The notes under the pieces are model-generated. The model worked only from the letters and a program-made list of their open reading frames with translations. It was not told where the DNA came from and made no database searches. Below are positions 26,301-34,492 of a stretch of 64,000 nt of DNA, one piece after another. The stretch is from Pontibacter coccineus. GTDB taxonomy: Bacteria > Bacteroidota > Bacteroidia > Cytophagales > Hymenobacteraceae. Position 1 is the stretch's first letter. The number at the start of each line of letters is the position of its first letter. A program made the translations under genes and the position numbers. The DNA lies in the NCBI RefSeq assembly GCF_030546575.1, contig NZ_JAUOTN010000005.1, positions 310,001 to 374,000 on the forward strand, given 5' to 3'.

Positions 26301-28400
26301 GAGCTCCTCTTCATAGAAATTGAGGGCTTTCAGGTCTACGCCTTTCAGGTCCAGGTCAAACACATACTCACCCCGCTGGGCATTGCGCATGTTAAAGTCG
26401 CCTTTCAGGTCAAAGTTCAGATTCTCGTCGCGGGCGCGGGCTGCTACCTGGTATAGGTTGCGGTCGATGCGTGCGTCGACGTCCACGTTGTTGTAGGCGT
26501 AGTTGTTGTAGTTGGCCTCCTTAATGTGGGCCTTCACATCTGCGCGCATGGTTTCAGGGCTTAAGCCCGTGCCTTTGGCTGTTGCCTCAAAAGCCACACG
26601 TCCCACACCATAGTCTTCCGTAAAGAGTTGCTTCAGGTCAAAGCCCGCTGTTTTGACCGTCGCCCGGAAAGGCTCGGCGCCCGCCGGTCCCTCGTCCATG
26701 TCCACGACGGCATTCAGGTTGCCAAAGGAGCTTCTGATCGCTGCATTCAGATCGAAGTTGGTAAGTGTGCCGCTATACCTGCCCGTCATGCTCAGGTTGT
26801 TCGGGATCCTGACCTCAGGTGGAATGGTGCCCGGAGGAGCCAGCGCCAGGATGTCGGTGCGGGTGGTGGCCAGGCGGTTGATGTTGAGATTCATGGCCAG
26901 GCGGTCCGGGTCCATGGCATTACGCACGTTGCCGCTCACATTCACGGTGGTGCCCTGCAAACCTGCTACCTGCAACTGCTGAATGTGAATGTTATCCAGC
27001 GGCCCCTGTGCGCGTCCGTCGAGGCGAATGGTAGAATTAGCGATCTTGCGGAACGAAGGATTATCGGTTAGGTCGGGAGCAAACAGTAGCACATCCTGCA
27101 TGCCGATACGACTGTTGTCGATGTCGAGATCCACTTGCACGGCATCCAGGTTATCGGTCAGGTCTGCCCATGAGGTATAGCGCAGCGCCAGGTCTTTGCT
27201 GATGTGGCTGTGGACAGTCTGCAGATCAAGGTCGGCCAGCCGGGCATGTGTGGAGTCGAGGGTGATGTCGGATTGAAAATTGTTAATCCGGAAGCCGCTC
27301 TTTTCCTGAAGCTTAAGCTGGTTGAGCTGCATGCCCATCTGGTTCAGGCTATACCTGACATCTTCAGCATCCAGTTCGATGTTGGTGAAGCGCAGGTGGT
27401 TGTAATCCATCCCGCGGGCCTGTCGTGGTGCATCGGCATTCTCCATACCTGCTTCCAGTCCGCTCACGTTCAGCTTACCCAGGTTAAGGGCCCACTTCAC
27501 CGGCTGGCCCTGCGTCTTTTCTACCGACTCGTCCAGTTTGCGCACCGTCTCGGCCGGGTTCACAGCCAGCGAGTCGGTCGGTACCATTTTCTTCTGCACA
27601 TAGAGCACTTTGGAATCGTGCAGGTCGAAGCTGCGCAGGTCGATGCGTGCGTTGGGCAGGTCAATGTCCTCCACGGCCAGTTCCGATTTGCCTAACTTCA
27701 GCTCGATGCTTTGTGATGCCGGAATGCTGACGTAGTTCAGGGCAAAATTCTCCACTTCCACGCCGTTCATGTCAAATTCAAAGGTGATGGGCTCCGGCTC
27801 CGTCTCAGGCGGTAGTTTGGACTGCACGTAGCTTATACCTGTGTTGCGAAGCTCTATTTCATCCAATCGGTAGATCTCCTCTTCCAGGTTCAGTTCTTCC
27901 ATGGTGGTGGTCAGCTGGCCCACCCTTGCCCGGATGTGGTTGCCGCCTGCCTCATCATTGAAGTTGACATACACGTTCTCGAGGTTGATCAGGCCCAGGT
28001 CCAGCTGCATGGCACCGGTCGAGTCGGCAGGTTGGGCTGCCGTGGTATCGGTGGCGAAGGCCTCCATCAGAAAATCGAAGTTGGACGTGGAGTCAGGGCG
28101 GATGTGCAGGTTGAGGGTGGCCTGCTGCAGGTCTATTTTGCTGATGTTGATTCCGCCACTCAAGAGTGACCATACCTTAAGGTCCAGCCCGAGGCGCTGG
28201 CTGTACCAGAGCGTATCCTGCTGCTGGTCCTCCAGGTATACATCTTCCAGCACAATGGCATTGCGCCAGTCTGTTTTAAAACGCCCGATCTCCACCCGGG
28301 TGTCGAGCATGCCGGCCAGGTATGAGGCTCCTTTCTGAGCAGCGAAATTTTGTACTTTTGGGATTTGTAAGGCAATGATAATGAGCAATAACAGGCCCAC
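23340..28400 (-). CDS. tamB: TamB: translocation and assembly module protein (AsmA/DUF490 type)
   Basis: About 1,686 residues. An N-terminal membrane anchor (VVLWFLAIVVGLLLLIIIAL) leads into a very long beta-taco groove, recognisable by repeated beta-strand blocks and ending in the DUF490 domain (about 1250-1680). A charged Glu/Arg tail closes the protein. TamB bridges inner and outer membrane and carries lipids and/or helps barrel insertion with its Omp85 partner tamL. The start is doubtful: the GTG at 28400 falls in the middle of the anchor; the frame is open upstream to about 28490 with no ATG, GTG or TTG. Confidence 0.93.
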   Translation of the reverse strand: MGLLLLIIIALQIPKVQNFAAQKGASYLAGMLDTRVEIGRFKTDWRNAIVLEDVYLEDQQQDTLWYSQRLGLDLKVWSLLSGGINISKIDLQQATLNLHIRPDSTSNFDFLMEAFATDTTAAQPADSTGAMQLDLGLINLENVYVNFNDEAGGNHIRARVGQLTTTMEELNLEEEIYRLDEIELRNTGISYVQSKLPPETEPEPITFEFDMNGVEVENFALNYVSIPASQSIELKLGKSELAVEDIDLPNARIDLRSFDLHDSKVLYVQKKMVPTDSLAVNPAETVRKLDESVEKTQGQPVKWALNLGKLNVSGLEAGMENADAPRQARGMDYNHLRFTNIELDAEDVRYSLNQMGMQLNQLKLQEKSGFRINNFQSDITLDSTHARLADLDLQTVHSHISKDLALRYTSWADLTDNLDAVQVDLDIDNSRIGMQDVLLFAPDLTDNPSFRKIANSTIRLDGRAQGPLDNIHIQQLQVAGLQGTTVNVSGNVRNAMDPDRLAMNLNINRLATTRTDILALAPPGTIPPEVRIPNNLSMTGRYSGTLTNFDLNAAIRSSFGNLNAVVDMDEGPAGAEPFRATVKTAGFDLKQLFTEDYGVGRVAFEATAKGTGLSPETMRADVKAHIKEANYNNYAYNNVDVDARIDRNLYQVAARARDENLNFDLKGDFNMRNAQRGEYVFDLDLKGVDLKALNFYEEELGVRGQLRGRFAGKDASDISGTLEGDNVRVRLQGVSYPIDSLQLTLNQKMPGTAIALNSSILNADMRFANDLGELPTALAKHFSAYFDLQPDPPFPANLNLGDFEATMLVRRPDIIASFVPGLEELSVNGPITASYNGETQVFAMDANVSKLTYTEYNVQDVALQLRGNREQMGYNLGVREIRSPSLLLNNVSLNGAARDNDLTLRLAMANADSVERFVIGGVLNSLGPGYRFSFNPEQLVINSEPWSVSKDNFLQFDTNLLYAQNIRLERNGNFVLLNSTGPVSPNAPLQVEFGNFEIGQIMASFQQQDSVMTGVLNGTATLTDIMAGNPAFTADMTLSNFAYTGIPIGDIALKANTAGANRYNLNLGLTGNGNEVLVSGTYEVKPETSLLNLDANIANLNLASFGGFTQGMVDELAGSANGKLRITGTLAQPAIRGGLDFNQAQFNLTMLNSLYTLQNERLEFTEQGISMRDFTLTDTLGNTLDINGNILTQNYTDYTFDLRARTDRFLAMNSTANDNDLFYGNVQMAMKASITGSMMAPNIEVFVTVLDGSTFTTVIPADGVAAAEREGVVEFVTLNDSLNAILARTFEETTSAGFMGANVDAQITVTDATTVTIVIDPTTGDNLVVRGNASPLYIGITPSGQISMSGRYEITEGMYSMDFYDLVSRKLEIAKGSYINWTGDPLQANMQISAIYRIDAAPMELVANQLDAEAGELNRFRTQLPFEVYVNLNGELLKPEIGFDIQLEEQRRGALDGTVEARLGALRQNDSELNKQVFSLLVLGRFLAEDPLSSSGGGGLGSTARNSLSQVMTDQLNQLTNRYAGGLGLELGVSSYEDYSSGSAEGRTDLNVALRQQFLDDRLTVRVGADIGLEGQSEQQRNMSGFGGDVSVEYSLTKDGRLRVRAFQRNQYEGFLEGDVRATGVGLIFVRDYDNFSDLFRSLESRGARREERRMEEAIKFNQREKRKEEQEAEEKVEEVVKEEQE

Positions 28401-28574
28401 TACGATGGCGAGGAACCACAGTACTACCTTGGCGATGGTCTTTCCGATATGTTTAGCTGATGCGATAAGTCTGGTATTTACTGATTGACTTTACGCAAGA
28501 TTGCTAACAAGGATAGAATTTTTTACTAACGACAATCGTAGGATCAATCCATGGCTGTTGTTAGCTCCGTTTAC

Positions 28575-29045
28575 TTAGGCCATCATCACGTTGTAGCGGC
28601 TGTACACGCCCATCAGTTCGCCCATTGCGAGCACATGCGGACCGAGCACGCGAAGCAGTCCTTGTCGGCCAGTGCCTTCCTTGATGTTGAGCATCACATC
28701 CAGCGCATAGATCCGGAAGTAGTAATGGTGCAAACCCTGGGGCGGACAGGGACCTCCGTAGTGCAGTCTGCCAAAATCGTTGGTACCCTGTATACCTGGC
28801 ACATCGCCTTCTTCGATCAGATTGGTGGGTGGCACGTTCCAGACCAACCAGTGCGTCCAGATACCACGTGGCGCATCCGGGTCCTCCACAATTAACACCA
28901 CGCTTTCCGTGTATTTAGGCAGGTTTCTGATTTCAAGCGGCGGACTGATGTTCTCGCCGTCACAGGTATAGCGGGTCGGAATCCGCTCACCCTGCGAAAA
29001 GGCGGGACTAGTCAGGTATAGCTTTCCTTGTGTTCTGGGCTGCAT
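28575..29045 (-). CDS. YbhB/YbcL family Raf-kinase-inhibitor-like protein (PEBP)
   Basis: 156 residues, cytoplasmic by lack of a signal. Family motifs seen: TCDGENISPPL at about 28-38, VEDPDAPRG with the ligand-site Asp and His (WTHWLVWN, about 63-70), and HHYYFRIYALD (about 104-114). PEBP proteins bind phospholipids or small anions. The bacterial members have no firm role. It is a single gene with the stop about 60 bases upstream of the tamB anchor region. Confidence 0.92.
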   Translation of the reverse strand: MQPRTQGKLYLTSPAFSQGERIPTRYTCDGENISPPLEIRNLPKYTESVVLIVEDPDAPRGIWTHWLVWNVPPTNLIEEGDVPGIQGTNDFGRLHYGGPCPPQGLHHYYFRIYALDVMLNIKEGTGRQGLLRVLGPHVLAMGELMGVYSRYNVMMA

Positions 29046-29363
29046 AGCGGTTCAGTTCCGGTTAAGTGTTCTGGTACTCGTCGTTCAGGGGGGTGTAAGA
29101 GAAAGTGGTAGCACAGGTATGAATTTAATATTTATATAATAACTTTGTTTTATTATAAAGGTTGTGTTTTGAAATAAATAAAAGTCTATATTTACTAACT
29201 ATTTTATCAATTTAGGCTTATTTTGGGCGAAAAACAGTCTCCATCTTCAGAAGAGAAGGCGAATGGTGATTATTTTTAAATATTTTTTCCTAAATAATTG
29301 AGAATTAGCCAGAACCTATTAACTTTCGTATATAAGGCAACTCGGATAAAAAAGCATGGGGTT

Positions 29364-29498
29364 ATGGAGATATTTATCATCTTGACAGTACTGGCGATTT
29401 ATGCAGTAGGCTACCTGTTGTACTACATGTATGGCAAAGAGGAGCGAAAGAACCGAAAGTACGACCGCTATCAAAAGTACGACCGCTACCAGGTATAA
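29364..29498 (+). CDS. Tiny membrane protein with duplicated C-terminal KYDRYQ
   Basis: 45 residues from ATG 29364. One membrane helix (IFIILTVLAIYAVGYLLYYM) is followed by a basic tail that contains KYDRYQ twice, encoded by a nearly exact 18-base duplication (29458-29493). The last codons are CAG GTA TAA: the stop lies in an AGGTATA motif copy. A longer frame starts at 29298 but looks like leader. The 318-base gap before the start is AT-rich and shows no feature. The protein is of unknown function, perhaps an accessory membrane peptide. Confidence 0.5.
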   Translation: MEIFIILTVLAIYAVGYLLYYMYGKEERKNRKYDRYQKYDRYQV

Positions 29499-29557
29499 GG
29501 GAGAATTTTACTATTTGTATTTTCAGTGCCCGGTCATTACCGCAACTGTCGCACCAA

Positions 29558-29595
29558 TAAAAAAGGTGCAGGTTAACGTCCTGCACCTTTTTTTG
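29558..29595. terminator. Terminator hairpin
   Basis: AAAAAGGTGCAGG and CCTGCACCTTTTTTT are paired around a 7-base loop. It ends the small membrane protein gene and can serve the convergent minus-strand gene. Confidence 0.75.
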
Positions 29596-29622
29596 CGTAA
29601 ATCAATTAGGAAATACACTTGC

Positions 29623-29865
29623 CTAACATGCTTTGCTTAACTGGAGGTAGTTCACCAGATCGTCAATTGAGTATACCGGAACCTCGTCCGGAATTACGAT
29701 GCTGTACTTTTTCTCTACGGCCAGAATAATATCTACAACATCAACTATATCCATCCCATTTTCCCAAAGGCCTTTAGGGCCGGATAGTTTATGGGGGGCG
29801 ATTGCTTTTAACCTGCTCACCAGATTAATTACCTCTTTGTAAAGGGTAGTTTTAGGATCTGCCAT
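29623..29865 (-). CDS. Acyl-carrier-protein-like protein lacking the phosphopantetheine serine
   Basis: 80 residues from the ATG at 29865 (MADPKTTLYKEV); the longer frame from 29952 adds non-conserved sequence. The helical ACP pattern is clear: helix I (LVSRLKAIAPHK), helix II start (WENGMDIVDVVDIILAVEKK) and IPDEVPVYSIDDLVNYL. At the place where ACPs carry DSL (the Ser holding 4'-phosphopantetheine), this protein reads MDIV: the Ser is replaced by Ile. So it cannot be modified as a normal ACP. It sits next to the RND efflux operon, with no fatty acid or polyketide genes. The role is unknown. Confidence 0.7.
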   Translation of the reverse strand: MADPKTTLYKEVINLVSRLKAIAPHKLSGPKGLWENGMDIVDVVDIILAVEKKYSIVIPDEVPVYSIDDLVNYLQLSKAC

Positions 29866-29961
29866 GTGCTTAATAATAAAGAGTAATATTGAACCTCTTG
29901 CTTCCCTGATCTCCTCCTGCCTCTTATTGAGACAGGAGGAGAGGGGAATCAAAATAAGACT

Positions 29962-32900
29962 TTAGTGCACAAACTCGTGTGACATTTTCTTCTCTTCGAG
30001 CTCACGCGTTTCGTGCTCCAGCTCTTCCAGCGTCTTATCTTCAAGGTGAATAACCGTTTTCTTATCCAGCCCGAACTTAGCCAGGATGCGGTCGAAGCCG
30101 TAGTAGATGATCGGCACCACGATCAGGGTCAGGAACATCGAAGAGCTCAGACCACCGATCAAAGCCCATGCCAGACCGTTCTTGGTTGCGGCCACAGAGC
30201 CACCTGCCAGCGCGATCGGCAACATACCGATCACCATCGCCAGCGTCGTCATCAGAATCGGACGGAAACGGATACGCACCGCTTCGATCAGGGCCTCTTT
30301 CACTTCCACGCCTTCATCTTTGAGCTTGTTGGTGAAGTCCACCACCATAATGGCGTTCTTGGCTACCAGACCGATCATCATGATAATACCCAGGATGGAG
30401 AAGATGCTCAGCGACTGCTGCGCCAGTGCCAGGGCCAGCAAGGCACCGATGATCGCTAGCGGTATAGAGAACAATACCACCAACGGGTACACGTACGAGT
30501 CGTACAGGGCCACCATGATCAGGTACACGAAGATGATCGAGGCAAGCAGGGCAACACCCAGAGTACCGAAGCCTTCGCTCTGGTTTTTCAGGTTACCGCC
30601 GTACTCAATGCTCACCCCAGCCGGCATGTCCACTTCTTCCATCAGCGCCTGAATGTCGGCACCCACAGTACCTGTCGGACGACCGATTACCTGTGAGTTC
30701 ACGTTAATGGATGTTACGCGGTTGTAGCGCTCGAGCTGAGAAGGACCAGTTGACTGACGGATGTCGGCAAACTGACCCAGGCGCACCAGCTGCCCCGTGT
30801 TGTTCACGAAGGATAGGTTGGCGATGTCGGTCACGCTGCGGCGGTCAAACTCGTCGAGGCGGATGTTGATGTCGTAGTCTTCGGTGCCGGAGCGGAAAGT
30901 CACGTCGGAGTTACCGCTGAAGGCCAGCTGCATGCTCGCACCCACGTTCTCCAGCGACAGGCCTACGTTGGCCATTTTGTCGCGGTCCACCACTACTTCA
31001 ATTTCCGGGTTACCGCCTTCCACTGACATTTCCACGTCGGCAGTACCTGCCACGCCTTCCACCACACGCATCACCTGCTGCGAGAAAGCCATCACGCTGT
31101 CCAGGTTAGAACCTGAAATGATCAGCTGGATAGGGGCCTGTGAGTTACCCACCAGGCCTACCGGTACCGGCGTTACTTCCACATTTGGCAGTTTGCTCTC
31201 GATGTCGGCCTTGGCCTGACGGCTGAACTGGTCCGTGCTGAACGTACGCTCCTTCACATCGACCAGCGTAACCGATACTTCCGCTTTGTAAGCTGTGTTC
31301 TGGCCCTGCTGCGCAGAAGAAGTAGTACCTACTGTGGTGAATACTTTTGCTACTTCCGGAAAACCATCCAGGTACTGCTCTACCTGGCGCGTTGCAAAGT
31401 TAGTCTGCTCCACAGTAGAGTTCTTTGGCAACTCTAGCTGCAGGCTCACCTCACCACGGTCACCGGCAGGTATAAAGTCCGAACCGATGAAGCCGAGTGG
31501 CACCAGCGCAAACGAGGCCACCAACATCAGGATCGTTACCCCCAGTGTGATAAACTTGTGGTTAAAGGCCCACTTCAGAGCGGCAGTAAAGCCATCGATG
31601 ATGTTGTCCAGGAAGCGCTCGAATGCCAGAATAAAGCGTCCGAAGATGTTCTTGTCCGAGATATGCTCCAGGCGTGAGAAACGGCTGGCCAGCAGCGGAA
31701 TCAGGGTGAAGGCTACGAAGAGTGAGATCATCGTAGACACCGCCACCACCACGGCAAACTGACGCAGAATGTCTGATACCAGTCCCGATGAAAGGGCGAT
31801 CGGAATGAACACCACCGAAATTACGAGCGTGATAGATGTAACGGTCGCCATGATCTCCCGGATACCGTCGTAAGCAGCTTGTGCCGGCTTCTTGCCCATC
31901 TCCATGTGGCGGTGAATGTTCTCGATCACCACAATGGCGTCATCCACCAGGATACCCACCACGAGCGAGAGTGCCAGCAGGGACATCAGGTTAAGCGAGT
32001 AGCCAAACAGGTACATGAAAATAAAGGTCGCCACCAAAGAGGCAGGTATAGAAACCATTACAATCACCGCGTTACGGAGCGAGTGCAGGAACAGCAACAT
32101 CACTACCGCCACCAGGATGATTGCAATCATCAAGTCGTGGAGTACCGAGTCGGCAGCTTCCAGGGTAAAGTCAGAGGAGTCGTTGGCGATGTTGAAGTTC
32201 AATCCGACGTCAGCGTACGTCTTCTCGAGGTCAGCCAGGGCTTCCTTTGTCAAACGGCTTACCTCTACGGCGTTGGCGTCCGACTGCTTCTGGATGGTGA
32301 TACCTACGGATGGGTTGCTGTTCACGCGGGTCAGTACTTCAATGTCTTTCTGCGTATCCTGCACCTCGGCTACGTCCGCCAGACGCACGATGCCGTTCTG
32401 GTCTTCGCGTACGATCAGGTTGCGCAGCTGGTCCAGCGACGCAAACTTTCCTGCCAGACGGATCTGTGTCTGGCCGCTTTCCTGCTTGATCTTTCCGGTA
32501 GGGAAGTCAAGGTTGGAGTTGCGTATCTTCTGCTGCACCTGCAGGATAGAGAGGTTGTAGGCCTCCAGTTTGTTGGCGTCGATGTTCACTTTTATCTCAC
32601 GCTCCTGGCCACCCAGAATTTTGATGGCGGCCATACCCTGTATGCGCGACAGCTCCGGCTTGATCTTCTTGTCGATCAGGTCGTAAAACTCAGTTGGCGA
32701 CATGTTGGCCGTGGCACCCATCTTAATGATTGGGAGGTCGTCGAGGTCAAACTTGTTCAATGTCGGCGATTCCGCATCATCCGGCAGATTGGCCAGGATG
32801 GTGTTGATCTTACGCTGCGCATCCTGCAGGGCCAGGTCCACGTCAGTACCCTGGTTCAGTTCCACTACAATGATCGAGAAACTCTCCAGGGAGGTGCCTC

Positions 32901-33141
32901 GCATGGTCTTCACGTTCTCGAGTGATGACAGGGCTTCCTCGATCTCCTTGGTTACCGAGTTTTCTACCTCGTTAGGAGAGGCGCCCGGATAAAGGGTGGA
33001 TATGGTGAGTACCGGTGGGTTGAACTTCGGAAGAAGCTCATAGTTGAGCGATTGGTAGCTCGCAACACCCAGTAGTGTGAGGACCGTGAAGACCACCACC
33101 ACAATGGTTGAGCGCTGTATCGATATTTTGGTTATATTCAT
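29962..33141 (-). CDS. RND efflux pump, inner-membrane subunit (AcrB/HAE1-like)
   Basis: 1,059 residues. The 12-helix plan of RND pumps is seen: an N-terminal helix (IVVVVFTVLTLLGV), two large periplasmic loops, and membrane cores that hold the proton-relay residues, with DDAIVVIENIHRH (about residues 400-412) as the conserved motif. Porter-domain sequences and the C-terminal GLVAKNAIMVVDF also match. It is the last gene of the unit regulator-TolC-MFP-RND. A palindromic 198-base element sits in the gap between it and the MFP gene. The substrates are unknown; drug or metal export is possible, although the motif set fits hydrophobe/amphiphile export more than metals. Confidence 0.95.
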   Translation of the reverse strand: MNITKISIQRSTIVVVVFTVLTLLGVASYQSLNYELLPKFNPPVLTISTLYPGASPNEVENSVTKEIEEALSSLENVKTMRGTSLESFSIIVVELNQGTDVDLALQDAQRKINTILANLPDDAESPTLNKFDLDDLPIIKMGATANMSPTEFYDLIDKKIKPELSRIQGMAAIKILGGQEREIKVNIDANKLEAYNLSILQVQQKIRNSNLDFPTGKIKQESGQTQIRLAGKFASLDQLRNLIVREDQNGIVRLADVAEVQDTQKDIEVLTRVNSNPSVGITIQKQSDANAVEVSRLTKEALADLEKTYADVGLNFNIANDSSDFTLEAADSVLHDLMIAIILVAVVMLLFLHSLRNAVIVMVSIPASLVATFIFMYLFGYSLNLMSLLALSLVVGILVDDAIVVIENIHRHMEMGKKPAQAAYDGIREIMATVTSITLVISVVFIPIALSSGLVSDILRQFAVVVAVSTMISLFVAFTLIPLLASRFSRLEHISDKNIFGRFILAFERFLDNIIDGFTAALKWAFNHKFITLGVTILMLVASFALVPLGFIGSDFIPAGDRGEVSLQLELPKNSTVEQTNFATRQVEQYLDGFPEVAKVFTTVGTTSSAQQGQNTAYKAEVSVTLVDVKERTFSTDQFSRQAKADIESKLPNVEVTPVPVGLVGNSQAPIQLIISGSNLDSVMAFSQQVMRVVEGVAGTADVEMSVEGGNPEIEVVVDRDKMANVGLSLENVGASMQLAFSGNSDVTFRSGTEDYDINIRLDEFDRRSVTDIANLSFVNNTGQLVRLGQFADIRQSTGPSQLERYNRVTSINVNSQVIGRPTGTVGADIQALMEEVDMPAGVSIEYGGNLKNQSEGFGTLGVALLASIIFVYLIMVALYDSYVYPLVVLFSIPLAIIGALLALALAQQSLSIFSILGIIMMIGLVAKNAIMVVDFTNKLKDEGVEVKEALIEAVRIRFRPILMTTLAMVIGMLPIALAGGSVAATKNGLAWALIGGLSSSMFLTLIVVPIIYYGFDRILAKFGLDKKTVIHLEDKTLEELEHETRELEEKKMSHEFVH

Positions 33142-33206
33142 TTCTTAATGTTCTTGAGAAAGAAGTTTATCTGTATCATTTTAAGGAGTTGAATTCTCCT
33201 GTAGTA

Positions 33207-33404
33207 TGTCATCCTCCTGCCCCCTTCAAAGGGGGACTTGTTTGCAAGTTCAATTCACCTCTTGGGAGGGGCAGGGGTGTATATTAGCTTTAGCTTAACC
33301 TCTCTTCAACCAAGTTCCTTTCAGAATGACAAATGCAATCTAATGGACCAAAGTCCCCCTTGGGGGTAGGGGCCCTCGACAAAGAAGGGGGCAGGGGGAT
33401 GACA
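33207..33404. repeat. 198-base palindromic G-rich element inside the efflux operon
   Basis: Its ends (33207-33227 and 33384-33404) are inverted copies with one mismatch (GTCATCCTCCTGCCCCCTTC and its complement); an inner pair AAGGGGGACT/AGTCCCCCTT follows. The last 49 bases (33364-33412) recur at 62836-62884 with one mismatch. It lies between the MFP and RND genes. Confidence 0.7.
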
Positions 33405-33419
33405 ATCGTGCACCAATAA

Positions 33420-34475
33420 CTATTTCAGCACCGTTACTTTCATGCCTTCACGCAGGTTGATCTGGCCGCTGCGCACTACTTGCTCTCCTGGCTTCACACC
33501 GTCCAGAATCTCTACTTTGTCCTGCGTTACCACACCCACACGTACCGGACGCTGGCTGGCCTGTCCGTCTTTCACCACATACACCAGTGGGTTCTGGATG
33601 CTGCCTACAAGCGCCTCACGCGGCAACAGCATGGCGTCGCGCTGGTCGGCTATGTCGAAGAAAGCGGTACCATACATACCGGCGCGCAGGTTGTTGTTAG
33701 CGGCATTTTTCACTTCCACTTCCACGTCAAACTTCAGGGTAGGGTCAGCCTGAGCAGCAATGGCGGTCACGATGCCTTCATACTCCTGGCCGGAACCGGC
33801 ATCGGCTTTCACTTTCACTTTGTCTCCTTTGTTGATCAGCAGTACTTCACTTTCAGAAGCTTTCACTTTTAGCTTCAGCTTGTCCACGTTCACGATGTCA
33901 TACAGCCTGGTGCCTGTGTTCAGGTATGAGCCAACTTCCACATAGATCTCGTTGATCTCGCCGCTGATGGGGGCAGTAATGCGGGTCTTGGTCAGACGCT
34001 GACGGGCAGCTACAAGCTGTCCTTCTGTAGCCTTTGCGTTCAGACGGGCATCTTCCAACTGGCGTTTGGTGATCGCATCGCCTGCTGCCAGGTTCTCAAA
34101 ACGCTCCAGGTCACGCTTGGCTTTCTCGGCGTTGGTTTGCGCGGTGGCCAGGTCGGCGGCCATGGTGTTACTCTCAACCTGTAACAGCAGTTCGCCTGCC
34201 TTCACTTTGTCACCTTTGCGCTTGAGCACGCTTTTGATCTGGCCCTGTGTTTCAGACAGCAGCGTCAGGCTCTGGATCGGGGCGAAGTTGCCCTGTGCCG
34301 TAAAGGACTTGTCGAGTTTAGCAGAAGCTACTTCGGTAATGGTCACAGGTATAGCATCGCTCTTGATGGAGGCAACGGCGGCGTTGGCTGCCATCTGCTC
34401 TTTGTTGCTCATCAGCTTGAAGCCTATAGCGCCCAAAATCACGATTACGACTACGATATAAATCAGCTTTTTCAT
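33420..34475 (-). CDS. RND efflux pump, periplasmic adaptor (HlyD/AcrA-like MFP)
   Basis: 351 residues. A membrane anchor (LIYIVVVIVILGAIGFKLM), then the usual hairpin-lipoyl-barrel layout: lipoyl halves with GKVKAGELLLQVES-like sequence (KRKGDKVKAGELL) and the return strand ITAPISGEI, a helical hairpin (about residues 110-165) and the beta barrel and membrane-proximal domains at the C-terminus. No lipobox is present, so it is anchored by a helix. It follows the TolC gene with 17 bases between and precedes the RND pump gene. Confidence 0.94.
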   Translation of the reverse strand: MKKLIYIVVVIVILGAIGFKLMSNKEQMAANAAVASIKSDAIPVTITEVASAKLDKSFTAQGNFAPIQSLTLLSETQGQIKSVLKRKGDKVKAGELLLQVESNTMAADLATAQTNAEKAKRDLERFENLAAGDAITKRQLEDARLNAKATEGQLVAARQRLTKTRITAPISGEINEIYVEVGSYLNTGTRLYDIVNVDKLKLKVKASESEVLLINKGDKVKVKADAGSGQEYEGIVTAIAAQADPTLKFDVEVEVKNAANNNLRAGMYGTAFFDIADQRDAMLLPREALVGSIQNPLVYVVKDGQASQRPVRVGVVTQDKVEILDGVKPGEQVVRSGQINLREGMKVTVLK

Positions 34476-34492
34476 TTTGTTGTTTGTGATGC

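Noticed and set aside
31879..32925. 348-residue open frame on the + strand opposite the RND pump
   Set aside because: It is fully antisense to a certain gene, is rich in His and Gln as expected for a shadow frame, and has no recognisable domain.
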